DNA of 12,039 bases from JAWXTS01 sp044433305 (lineage in GTDB: Bacteria; Bacteroidota; Bacteroidia; Bacteroidales; Rikenellaceae), in the NCBI GenBank assembly GCA_044433305.1, contig JAWXTS010000053.1, forward strand, positions 1 through 12,039, in the 5' to 3' direction. A program made the translations under genes and the position numbers. Positions 1 to 6,457 of this stretch are shown here, in pieces; the first letter of the stretch is position 1; each line of letters opens with the position of its first letter. The notes below the pieces were generated by a model. The model ran no database searches, had not been told where the DNA came from, and saw only the letters and a program-made list of their open reading frames with translations.

Positions 1-1248
1 GACCGTGTGTGTAATAGGATACTCGAGTTGGATAATTCGGGCGTCTATTCCTATAACGGCAACTATAACTATTACCTTCAAAAGCGTCAGGAGAGGCTTG
101 ATGCCGCAGCTTCGCAGCATGAGAGTGACCGCAACCTCTATCGCAAGGAGTTGGACTGGATGCGCCGTCAGCCTCAGGCCCGCGCAACCAAGGCCAAGTC
201 GCGCATAGAATCGTTCCACGAGCTAGAAAACAGACTTCGCAAGGAGCGTGAGCTAGGCGCAGTGAACCTCAATGTTAAGGCCTCGTACATAGGCAAGAAG
301 ATTTTTGAGGTCGAGGACCTTTGCAAACGATACGACAGTAAGATTATCCTAGATAAATTCAACTATACCTTTGCGCGCTATGAGAAGATGGGCATCGTGG
401 GTGAGAATGGAGTAGGTAAGTCCACATTTATCAAGATGTTGCTTGGCGAGGTGCAGCCCGATTCGGGAAAGATAGATGTCGGCTCAACAGTCAAATTTGG
501 CTACTACTCGCAGCAGGGAGGTGTCAAGTTTAATGACCAAACCAAGGTCATTGATGTTGTATCTGACATTGCCGAGCATATAGAATTTAGTGATGGCACC
601 AAGTTGGGAGCCTCGCAGTTCTTACAACACTTTCTGTTTGAGCCTAAGACCCAGCACAACTATGTGTGTAAGCTCAGCGGTGGCGAGTTGCGCCGTCTCT
701 ACCTGTGCACGGTGCTTATGCAGAACCCAAACTTTCTGATTCTCGACGAGCCAACCAATGACCTCGATATAATGACTTTACAGGTGTTGGAGGAGTACTT
801 GCAGGGTTTCAGTGGCTGTGTCATTGTTGTGTCCCACGACAGATATTTTATGGATAAGGTGGCTGACCACTTGCTTGTGTTTGAGGGTGAGGGCAAGATT
901 AAAGATTTCCCGTCTTCATATACCGACTTTATTGTTTGGAGTGAGCTTCGCGATGCCGAGCTTAGGGCAAATGCCGCTCCCGTGCAGAGCAATGATACAC
1001 GCAAAAATGATAAGAAGCAGGCCGAGAAAGCCAATAAGCTGACATATAAAGAGCGTCGCGAACTAGAAAATTTGGAAAAAGAACTTGCCGATTTGGAGCA
1101 AGAGAAAAGCGAGATAGAAAGCCAGCTGGCCAGCGGCACCCTTGCCATAGATGTGCTGACAGAGAAGTCTGTACGTATATCTCAGATTATAGATGGCATA
1201 GACGAAAAGAGCATGCGATGGCTTGAACTGAGTGAAAAAGAGCAATAG
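1..1248 (+). CDS. uup: ABC-F family ATPase, Uup-type (5' truncated by window edge)
   Basis: Cytosolic ATPase of the ABC-F family, which acts on ribosomes rather than in membrane transport. The reading frame is open to base 1, so the N-terminal ABC domain is missing; the first codons match the end of that domain just after its H-loop. Next comes the charged helical linker between the domains (about 60-260), which in ABC-F proteins reaches the tRNA site. The second ABC domain is complete: Walker A GENGVGKS (400-423), signature LSGGELRR (673-696), Walker B FLILDEP (733-753) and H-loop SHDRYF (832-849). A charged C-terminal coiled coil (about 1000-1245) is typical of Uup and absent from EttA. There are no membrane segments. 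Which ABC-F subgroup it belongs to, and whether it has a role in antibiotic protection, cannot be told here; the C-terminal domain favours Uup. Confidence 0.9.
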   Translation, partial: DRVCNRILELDNSGVYSYNGNYNYYLQKRQERLDAAASQHESDRNLYRKELDWMRRQPQARATKAKSRIESFHELENRLRKERELGAVNLNVKASYIGKKIFEVEDLCKRYDSKIILDKFNYTFARYEKMGIVGENGVGKSTFIKMLLGEVQPDSGKIDVGSTVKFGYYSQQGGVKFNDQTKVIDVVSDIAEHIEFSDGTKLGASQFLQHFLFEPKTQHNYVCKLSGGELRRLYLCTVLMQNPNFLILDEPTNDLDIMTLQVLEEYLQGFSGCVIVVSHDRYFMDKVADHLLVFEGEGKIKDFPSSYTDFIVWSELRDAELRANAAPVQSNDTRKNDKKQAEKANKLTYKERRELENLEKELADLEQEKSEIESQLASGTLAIDVLTEKSVRISQIIDGIDEKSMRWLELSEKEQ

Positions 1249-1274
1249 AGATGGGTGGCAAGTGTAAGCATGGA

Positions 1275-1307
1275 TTTGCTTATTTATGTTAACTTTTATT
1301 ATCTTTG
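1275..1307 (+). promoter_or_regulatory. Bacteroidota promoter for the threonine aldolase gene
   Basis: TTTG at 1275-1278 is followed after 21 bases by TATCTTTG at 1300-1307, a full match to the Bacteroidota -33/-7 pattern (TTTG, N19-21, TAnnTTTG). Transcription would start near 1313, leaving a leader of about 50 bases before the ATG at 1363. It lies just downstream of the ABC-F stop, so the aldolase probably has its own promoter. Confidence 0.65.
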
Positions 1308-1362
1308 GGCTTTGTTGTGTGGTTTTACACTTTACGGCCACATTTTGATTAAAAATAAACTT

Positions 1363-2406
1363 ATGAAATACAATTTTGGTAGTGACAACTACTCAGGCGT
1401 TCATCCACGTTTTATGGAGGCCATAGCCGAGGCTAACAACGGTTGTGCTCCAGCCTACTGCGAGGATCATTATTCGCACATGGCTGTGGCAGAGTTCAAG
1501 AAAGCATTTGGCGAGAACATAGATGTCTTCTTTGTTTTTAATGGCACGGGAGCCAACTGTGCTTCGATACGCCTTATGAGTCAGAACTTCAACTCGGTGA
1601 TATGCTCCGAGGTTGCACATATATATATAGACGAGTCGTCGGCACCAGAGACCATGGGAGGTACGCGCCTAGTACCACTCAAAAGTACAAATGGCAAGAT
1701 TTCGGCCGCTCAGGTTGAAGAGTGCTTTGCCAGCTCAACTGGTACTCAGCACCACACCCAACCAAAGCTAGTGTCTATAACTCAGCCTACCGAGCTAGGG
1801 ACTCTATATACCAAGGACGAGATACGCGATATAGCCGCTGTGGCCCACAAGTATGGCGGTTACCTGCAAGTTGATGGTGCGCGCCTTGCTAATGCAGCCG
1901 CTGCTATGGGGTGCTCTTACAAAGAGATGACCATAGATTTGGGTGTTGACATTATGTCCTTCGGAGGTACTAAGAATGGTATGATGATGGGCGAGGCCGT
2001 AGTGATTTCTAAGGATAGGTTCTGTCATAGTTCCAACTTCCCTTATGTGCGCAAGTCGTTGGGCCAGCTGTACTCTAAGATGCGTTTTGTGTCAGCACAG
2101 TTTAATGCCTACCTCAAAGATGACTTCGGGATATCGCTTGCCTCACATGCCAATGATATGGCAGCCTACCTTAGCGAGCAGATAAAGGCTCATGTGCCTG
2201 AGATTGAGGTTGCTTTTGGTGTAGATACCAATGCTGTGTTTGTGGTTATGTCGCCAGAGGTTGTCGAGCAGATGCACAAGAAATATGCTTTCTATGTGTG
2301 GCGCGAAGATTTGAACCTTGTGCGATTGATGTGCCCTTTTAGTACAGACAAGCAGATCATAGACGAATTTGTCGCTGATCTGAAGGTGGCACTGTCACAA
2401 GTTTAA
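1363..2406 (+). CDS. ltaE: Low-specificity L-threonine aldolase (PLP-dependent)
   Basis: PLP enzyme of the beta-eliminating lyase / threonine aldolase family, expected to split L-threonine or L-allo-threonine into glycine and acetaldehyde in the cytosol. The 347-residue length is normal. The opening motif NFGSDNYSGVHP, Asp171 in QVDGARLANA (contacts the pyridine nitrogen) and Lys204 in SFGGTKNGM (the expected Schiff-base lysine) are all present. This FGGTKNG form belongs to the branch distinct from E. coli LtaE (which has a SKGLGAP-like motif), so the symbol is a family label. I chose the ATG at 1363. A GTG at 1255 is in frame, but the extra 36 residues have no family similarity and the promoter at 1275-1307 lies within them. 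The zinc-ribbon gene follows 41 bases later without an obvious terminator, so the two may be co-transcribed. Confidence 0.92.
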   Translation: MKYNFGSDNYSGVHPRFMEAIAEANNGCAPAYCEDHYSHMAVAEFKKAFGENIDVFFVFNGTGANCASIRLMSQNFNSVICSEVAHIYIDESSAPETMGGTRLVPLKSTNGKISAAQVEECFASSTGTQHHTQPKLVSITQPTELGTLYTKDEIRDIAAVAHKYGGYLQVDGARLANAAAAMGCSYKEMTIDLGVDIMSFGGTKNGMMMGEAVVISKDRFCHSSNFPYVRKSLGQLYSKMRFVSAQFNAYLKDDFGISLASHANDMAAYLSEQIKAHVPEIEVAFGVDTNAVFVVMSPEVVEQMHKKYAFYVWREDLNLVRLMCPFSTDKQIIDEFVADLKVALSQV

Positions 2407-2447
2407 TTGTTGTTTATTCTTCTAAAAAAATATTAAAAACTTAAACT

Positions 2448-2780
2448 ATGGAAAATCCAATTTGCCCTAAGTGTGGCACTGATAACAATTATTTTGACGG
2501 AATGTTGAATGTGTGCATGGACTGTACGCACGAGTGGACTAATGATGCCAGCGGTGCTGAGGAGCAAGCAGAAAAAGTTGCCAAAGATAGCAACGGTGCT
2601 GTGCTTAGCGATGGTGACGCTGTGACTGTGATTCAGGATTTGAAGGTCAAAGGTTCGTCTTTGGTTATCAAACGCGGAACAAAGGTTAAGAGCATACGCC
2701 TTACAGACGATTCAGAGCTTGTAGATTGCAAGATAGATGGCTCGGCCATAGTTCTTAAGACTTGCTTTTTGAAGAAGTAG
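2448..2780 (+). CDS. phnA: PhnA/YjdM-family zinc-ribbon protein
   Basis: Small cytosolic protein of 110 residues, the usual size for the YjdM/PhnA family. The N-terminal zinc ribbon has two cysteine pairs (Cys6/Cys9 in CPKCG and Cys23/Cys26 in CMDC). The rest is the beta-rich PhnA domain, with DGDAVTVIQDLKVKG and the VIKRGTKVK segment. The family was named after the phosphonate locus, but E. coli YjdM is not needed for phosphonate breakdown and its role is unsettled. No phosphonate genes are nearby. The leader is A-rich (AAAAAAATATTAAAAA) without a Shine-Dalgarno sequence, as usual in Bacteroidota. The gene probably shares a transcript with the aldolase and ends at the hairpin at 2799-2840. 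Confidence 0.93.
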   Translation: MENPICPKCGTDNNYFDGMLNVCMDCTHEWTNDASGAEEQAEKVAKDSNGAVLSDGDAVTVIQDLKVKGSSLVIKRGTKVKSIRLTDDSELVDCKIDGSAIVLKTCFLKK

Positions 2781-2798
2781 GGTAGCATATATAAATAC

Positions 2799-2840
2799 AA
2801 TCGGCCAATAAGTGTTTCGCTGCTTATTGGCCGATTTTTT
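2799..2840 (+). terminator. Strong intrinsic terminator between convergent genes
   Basis: Perfect 14-bp stem: AATCGGCCAATAAG (2799-2812) pairs with CTTATTGGCCGATT (2823-2836) around a 10-base loop, followed by T6 (2835-2840). It closes the aldolase/PhnA unit. The T run touches the stop codon of the opposing Nudix gene (2839-2841), so the hairpin probably serves both strands, with a weaker U tract on the minus side. Confidence 0.93.
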
Positions 2841-3363
2841 ATGCCTTATCGAATAGCCCCTTGGCCTTGAGTACTTGAGTCAGCTCAGACTCGAAGTTAG
2901 GCGTTAGAACCTGCTTGCCCACAGCCTGCTCAAGCTCCTGATAGCTCCAGAATCGTCCGCCGTCGGTTTCGTCAGAGGGTTTTATCTCGCCATCAAAAAC
3001 CGTGGTGAAGACATTGACAAGCTCCTTTTCTCTGTCTGATTCAAACACGTAGGAGCATATAAACTGAGGATTAAAACCCTCTATGCCTAGCTCCTCGCGT
3101 GCCTCGCGCCTTAGTGCATCTACTGTCTGTTCGCCATAGTCTATGTGTCCGCCCACGCCACTGTCCCACTTGCTGGGTTGTATGTCTTTCCATGCTGGGC
3201 GCAGCTGCAAGTAGATTTCTCCCTTAGAGTTGAACACGTGTAGGTGCACCACAGGGTGTAGTAGCTTGGAGCCTGAGTGACATTCCCCGCGTGTGGCCGA
3301 ACCTATGGTATTGCCACTAGGGTCGACAATAGGGAATATCTCGTCTTTAGGTTCAGATTGCAT
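2839..3363 (-). CDS. Nudix hydrolase, IDI/YfcD-like
   Basis: Nudix-fold pyrophosphohydrolase of 174 residues, cytosolic. The Nudix box at residues 72-94 is intact and fits GX5EX7REUXEEXGU exactly: Gly72, Glu78, Arg86-Glu87, Glu90-Glu91, Gly93. These glutamates bind the catalytic metal. The opening (DEIFPIVDPSGNTIG) and the WDSGVGGH stretch before the box resemble the isopentenyl-diphosphate isomerase-like / YfcD branch, whose substrates are mostly unknown; true isomerase activity should not be assumed. I start at the ATG at 3361-3363. An in-frame TTG 36 bases upstream lies inside the terminator hairpin of the preceding gene and is unlikely. No clear TAnnTTTG promoter is visible between that terminator and the ATG, so expression may depend on readthrough or on a weak promoter. 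Confidence 0.92.
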   Translation of the reverse strand: MQSEPKDEIFPIVDPSGNTIGSATRGECHSGSKLLHPVVHLHVFNSKGEIYLQLRPAWKDIQPSKWDSGVGGHIDYGEQTVDALRREAREELGIEGFNPQFICSYVFESDREKELVNVFTTVFDGEIKPSDETDGGRFWSYQELEQAVGKQVLTPNFESELTQVLKAKGLFDKA

Positions 3364-3381
3364 AATCGAAAGTGTGTTATT

Positions 3382-3420
3382 AAAAAATAAGCTCGACAAA
3401 CGAGTGCTTGCCGAGCTTAT
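3382..3420 (-). terminator. Intrinsic terminator of the lyase gene
   Basis: ATAAGCTCG (3387-3395) pairs with CGAGCTTAT (3412-3420), a 9-bp perfect stem with a 16-base loop. Read on the minus strand it is followed by a T-rich run (A6 at 3382-3387 on the plus strand). It starts about 20 bases after the lyase stop and ends about 20 bases before the Nudix start. Confidence 0.85.
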
Positions 3421-3440
3421 ATATATTAAGTTGTGTCTAA

Positions 3441-4697
3441 TTATTTTTTAAGCTTGTAGTATAGAAGGTCATTGATTGAAGCTACGTGCTCGTTGTCAAC
3501 AACTCTCTTATAACCTATCTCAGACGAAGCATCAAGGTAAGCTTGGTTGCCTAGGCTTGTACCTGCTTGGTAAAGAAGGATAGAAGCGCGGTCTGTGCTA
3601 TAAGGTTTGATTTGTTGGTGAGGCCATTTAGTTTGGTCTTTCATATAAGGAAGAGCATAGTCGATAGCCATAGAAAGTGAGCGACCGTTATCAGCTTTGT
3701 AGCTCCAAACGTCCATGCCTACTTTTTCCGCCATGATGTCTGCGATTGCTAGAGCCTCTAGGGCGAAAGTAGTGTAGTGTAGACCTAGAGTACGAGCAAG
3801 CTCGCTTGGTAGAGTTCCGTCCTCTTCAACCTGAACACCGATGCGTGGAAGTTGAGAGTTTGTGATAACATCTTTGAAGTGATCTACGTCGCCAGAGTAA
3901 AGGATAGACATAAGGCGGATAGTCTCATACCATAGACCGTGGTTGTTTGTAGTTTTGATTTCTGTAAGACCGTTTACACTGTGCTCCATCCAGTAGCGGA
4001 AAGAGTTGGCCCAATCTTGAAGATCTTGCTTATCTGCGCTAGTCCAAGATTCAGAGTCAGCGATAATCATAGCAGCATTGAAACCTGCAATCCAACGACG
4101 AGAGTCGATGATACCTGTACCTCTAATTCTCTCCATTCCAGGAACATACTGAGCGTAAGTCATGTTAGGGTTCATACCTGTTGTTCTGTCAGTGAACCAA
4201 GTACGTAGAAGTTCGGCAGCTTTAGCAGCGTATTGCTCTTCGCCAGTAAAGAAGTACATAAGAGCTAGGGCTTGAGTAGCCTCGCCGATAAGTCCACTTC
4301 TCTCACGCTCATAATACTCATAAACCTCAGGGTTCGTTACACCGTCGTTGCGTAGGTAAGGAGAACCATCAGCAGTGTCAGGGTTTGGCCACCAGTAAGG
4401 AGACAAAGATATATAATCGCGAGGGTCGAGGCTAGGTGCTGTGTGAATTTTGTCAAATGTAATAGAGATAGGCTCCATGTTTAGGTAAGCCGTGTCTGTG
4501 TGGTTTTTGAAGCTTTTGTACGCTGTCATAATAGCAGGGTCCTTGTCTTCGATTGCCTCGCGAGCCTCAAGAAGCAATTTGTCGTCGAAGTAAAGGGAAA
4601 TCATGTCAGAGTTTGCTCCAGGCTTATTAGCATCTGATGAAGAGCATCTCACAAATGAAATTGCAGCAAGTACAACAAAAAGTAAAATCTTTTTCAT
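3441..4697 (-). CDS. Secreted or lipid-anchored alginate-lyase-family polysaccharide lyase (PL38/PL5-like)
   Basis: Exported (alpha/alpha)-barrel protein of 418 residues in the alginate_lyase (PF05426) family, expected to cut uronic-acid polymers by beta-elimination. The N-terminal signal peptide ends at Cys18. Arg at the -1 position is unusual for a lipobox, so the lipid anchor is likely but not certain; the SSSD after the cysteine only partly resembles a Bacteroidota surface-export signal. Expected catalytic residues are present: Asn251/Asn252-His253 in TTNNHGLWYE, and Arg302 and Tyr308 in ARTLGLHYTTFALEA. The SPYWWPNPDTADGSPYLR segment (about 99-116) is of the type I associate with Bacteroidota PL38-like enzymes. 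The substrate (mannuronan, glucuronan or another polyuronate) cannot be read from sequence. No SusC/SusD, sulfatase or glycosidase genes are adjacent. It has its own promoter and terminator. By my count its isoleucine codons are 17 ATC, 9 ATT and 2 ATA, against 3, 9 and 11 in the ABC-F gene. Confidence 0.88.
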   Translation of the reverse strand: MKKILLFVVLAAISFVRCSSSDANKPGANSDMISLYFDDKLLLEAREAIEDKDPAIMTAYKSFKNHTDTAYLNMEPISITFDKIHTAPSLDPRDYISLSPYWWPNPDTADGSPYLRNDGVTNPEVYEYYERERSGLIGEATQALALMYFFTGEEQYAAKAAELLRTWFTDRTTGMNPNMTYAQYVPGMERIRGTGIIDSRRWIAGFNAAMIIADSESWTSADKQDLQDWANSFRYWMEHSVNGLTEIKTTNNHGLWYETIRLMSILYSGDVDHFKDVITNSQLPRIGVQVEEDGTLPSELARTLGLHYTTFALEALAIADIMAEKVGMDVWSYKADNGRSLSMAIDYALPYMKDQTKWPHQQIKPYSTDRASILLYQAGTSLGNQAYLDASSEIGYKRVVDNEHVASINDLLYYKLKK

Positions 4698-4726
4698 ACG
4701 GTTATAGTTTGTTTGAGTTAGTTGTC

Positions 4727-4758
4727 CAAATGTAGTAATAATATTTAAATCTACGAAA
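4727..4758 (-). promoter_or_regulatory. Promoter of the lyase gene
   Basis: On the minus strand TACATTTG (4734 down to 4727) matches the Bacteroidota -7 element. The only -33 candidate at the right distance is a degenerate TTTCG (4758-4754), 19 bases upstream. Transcription would start near 4720, about 20 bases before the ATG. The -7 is convincing; the -33 is weak. Confidence 0.5.
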
Positions 4759-4838
4759 TTTTAACAAGTAATTTACATAAAAAACAAGACATCTAATGTG
4801 AAAAGTTATTTTTATCTGGGTGTAGTGGTATAAATGGC

Positions 4839-4879
4839 AAAAACCCGACTATATAAGCATGCCGCCTACCTAGTCGGGT
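4839..4879 (-). terminator. Intrinsic terminator of serS
   Basis: ACCCGACTA (4843-4851) pairs with TAGTCGGGT (4871-4879), a 9-bp perfect stem with a 19-base loop. On the minus strand it is followed by TTTTTG (A5 at 4839-4843 on the plus strand). It lies about 25 bases past the serS stop and separates serS from the lyase promoter. The remaining 4740-4838 stretch is A/T-rich and I see nothing else in it. Confidence 0.88.
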
Positions 4880-4904
4880 CTTCTCTGGTATTGTATCCCG
4901 TATT

Positions 4905-6176
4905 TTAGTCGATAATCTCGAAACCTGTGTAAGGAACAAGTGCTTTAGGTATGCGAATACCCTGGGCACATTGGTTGTTCTCTAGTAGAGCCGCAAGTAT
5001 GCGAGGTAGTGCTAGAGAGCTGCCGTTTAGTGTGTGTGCAAGCTGAGTCTTCTTGTTCTCATCGCGGAAGCGAAGCTTAAGTCTATTTGCTTGGAAAGAT
5101 TCGAAGTTAGACACAGAAGAAACCTCAAGCCATCGTTGCTGAGCTGCTGAGTAAACCTCAAAGTCGTAGGTCAAAGCCGATGTGAAACTCATGTCGCCAC
5201 CACACAAACGAAGTATGCGGTAAGGAAGCTCTAGCTTTTTGACGATAGACTCTACGTGCTCCACCATGCCATCTAGGGCTTGGTAAGACTTGTCTGGGTG
5301 TTGAAGCTGTACTATCTCAACCTTGTCAAATTGGTGTAGGCGGTTCAATCCACGCACGTCCTTGCCATAAGAACCTGCCTCGCGGCGGAAACAAGGTGTG
5401 TATGCTGTAAGCTTTACAGGAAACTCGCTCTGGTCAAGGATGACATCGCGGTAGATGTTGGTTACAGGAACCTCAGCCGTTGGTATAAGGTAGTAGTTGT
5501 CTGCTGTGGCGTGGTACATTTGACCCTCTTTATCAGGTAGCTGTCCTGTGCCAAAGCCTGATGCCTCATTTACCATTAGTGGAGGCATAACCTCGTTGTA
5601 GCCAGCTTCGGTGTTGCAGTCCAAAAAGAAACTTATAAGTGCGCGTTGAAGTTTTGCGCCCTTGCCTTTGTATACTGGGAATCCTGCGCCAGTAAGCTTG
5701 TTGCCTAGTTCAAAATCTATGATGTCGTATTTCTTCGCTAGCTCCCAGTGAGGCATAGCACCATCCTCTAGGGTTGGTGTGCAGTCGTCTAGTTTGACCA
5801 CTACGTTATCCTCTGCCACGCGACCTAGAGGTACAATCTCGGCTGGAAGGTTAGGTAGGGTAACTATAAGGGCTGTCATTTGCTCCTCGGCGGCTTTCTT
5901 TTGCTCCTCAAGCTTTTTCGATTCTTCTTTGAGCTGAGCGACTTTATCCTTGGCTGCTTGAGCTTGGTCTGCAAGACCTTGCTTAAACATCATGCCTATT
6001 TCTTTGGCCAGCTTATTCTGCTCGGCAAGAATGCTATCTAGTTGAGCTTGAAGCGATTTACGAAGGTCGTCAACCTGCTCAATTTGTTCTATTACTGGTG
6101 CTGCATCAACACCCTTTACTGCAAGACGCTCTATGGCATATTGCTTATTTTCACGTAGTTGTTTTAGTGTAAGCAT
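4905..6176 (-). CDS. serS: Seryl-tRNA synthetase
   Basis: Class II aminoacyl-tRNA synthetase that charges tRNA-Ser (and tRNA-Sec where present) with serine in the cytosol. The 423 residues match the bacterial family length. Residues about 27-105 form the long antiparallel coiled coil that grips the tRNA variable arm. The catalytic domain follows: motif 1 around 165-200, the serine-binding TAE at 233-235, motif 2 with FRREAGSYGKDVRG (263-276), and motif 3 in LNGSSLALPRILAALLEN (383-400), ending in the class II arginine Arg392. The ALPRI form replaces the VGRTL of E. coli. The start is the ATG at 6174-6176 (MLTLKQLRENK). A longer in-frame reading to 6248 would run through the promoter and shows no similarity. 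It has its own promoter and terminator, so it is probably monocistronic. Confidence 0.98.
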   Translation of the reverse strand: MLTLKQLRENKQYAIERLAVKGVDAAPVIEQIEQVDDLRKSLQAQLDSILAEQNKLAKEIGMMFKQGLADQAQAAKDKVAQLKEESKKLEEQKKAAEEQMTALIVTLPNLPAEIVPLGRVAEDNVVVKLDDCTPTLEDGAMPHWELAKKYDIIDFELGNKLTGAGFPVYKGKGAKLQRALISFFLDCNTEAGYNEVMPPLMVNEASGFGTGQLPDKEGQMYHATADNYYLIPTAEVPVTNIYRDVILDQSEFPVKLTAYTPCFRREAGSYGKDVRGLNRLHQFDKVEIVQLQHPDKSYQALDGMVEHVESIVKKLELPYRILRLCGGDMSFTSALTYDFEVYSAAQQRWLEVSSVSNFESFQANRLKLRFRDENKKTQLAHTLNGSSLALPRILAALLENNQCAQGIRIPKALVPYTGFEIID

Positions 6177-6205
6177 AGTTTTTTTAATATTGTAGATACA
6201 CGTAA

Positions 6206-6235
6206 CAAAGGTACAATTTTTTTCGTACCTTAGAA
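6206..6235 (-). promoter_or_regulatory. serS promoter
   Basis: On the minus strand TACCTTTG (6213 down to 6206) is a perfect TAnnTTTG box. A -33-like GTTC ending at 6233 lies 19 bases upstream and matches TTG only partly. The predicted transcript start near 6200 leaves a leader of about 25 bases before the ATG. Confidence 0.6.
6208..6231. repeat. Perfect inverted repeat AAGGTAC-N10-GTACCTT over the serS promoter
   Basis: AAGGTAC (6208-6214) and GTACCTT (6225-6231) are perfect 7-bp inverted copies 10 bases apart. The left arm overlaps the serS -7 box. The spacing puts the arms on nearly the same face of the helix, as for a dimeric regulator, but no regulator is identified. As RNA only the portion downstream of the start would be transcribed, so an attenuator is unlikely. 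Confidence 0.55.
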
Positions 6236-6309
6236 CACCTTGAGCCAAACTCTTTGTGCTAATTAAAAGAAAGTTTTTTTCGATATGCCCTTTTTCTAAA
6301 ATTAATTCC

Positions 6310-6317
6310 TAAATTTG
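6310..6317 (+). promoter_or_regulatory. Candidate -7 box for the glutaminyl cyclase gene
   Basis: TAAATTTG is a perfect TAnnTTTG. I see no good TTG about 20 bases upstream. If it is used, transcription starts near 6323 and the leader is about 135 bases long and rich in G and T. Confidence 0.45.
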
Positions 6318-6457
6318 TGGGGCTGACTATCTGGGGTATATGTTGTTTTGGCGTGGCTTAAGTAGTTGGTTTATAGGTTGTTGTTGTCTGGTGTTGTCAT
6401 TTGCTCGCTTTTGTGTAGGTGGAAAATGCTGTTCTTATAAAAAAAGAAATTTTTATT

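Noticed and set aside
699..1148. A 149-residue serine-rich open frame on the minus strand.
   Set aside because: It is antisense to the conserved second ABC domain and the C-terminal coiled coil of the ABC-F gene, which explain the region fully.
1255..1362. A longer N-terminus for the threonine aldolase from a GTG at 1255.
   Set aside because: The family N-terminus begins at the ATG at 1363, and the extension covers the promoter at 1275-1307.
2448..2780. A phosphonate-use locus, suggested by the PhnA name.
   Set aside because: No other phosphonate genes are present, and the name of the family is historical.
4789..4799. Short palindrome ACAT-CTA-ATGT upstream of the lyase.
   Set aside because: Four-base arms are expected by chance in A/T-rich sequence and it lies more than 50 bases from the -7 box.
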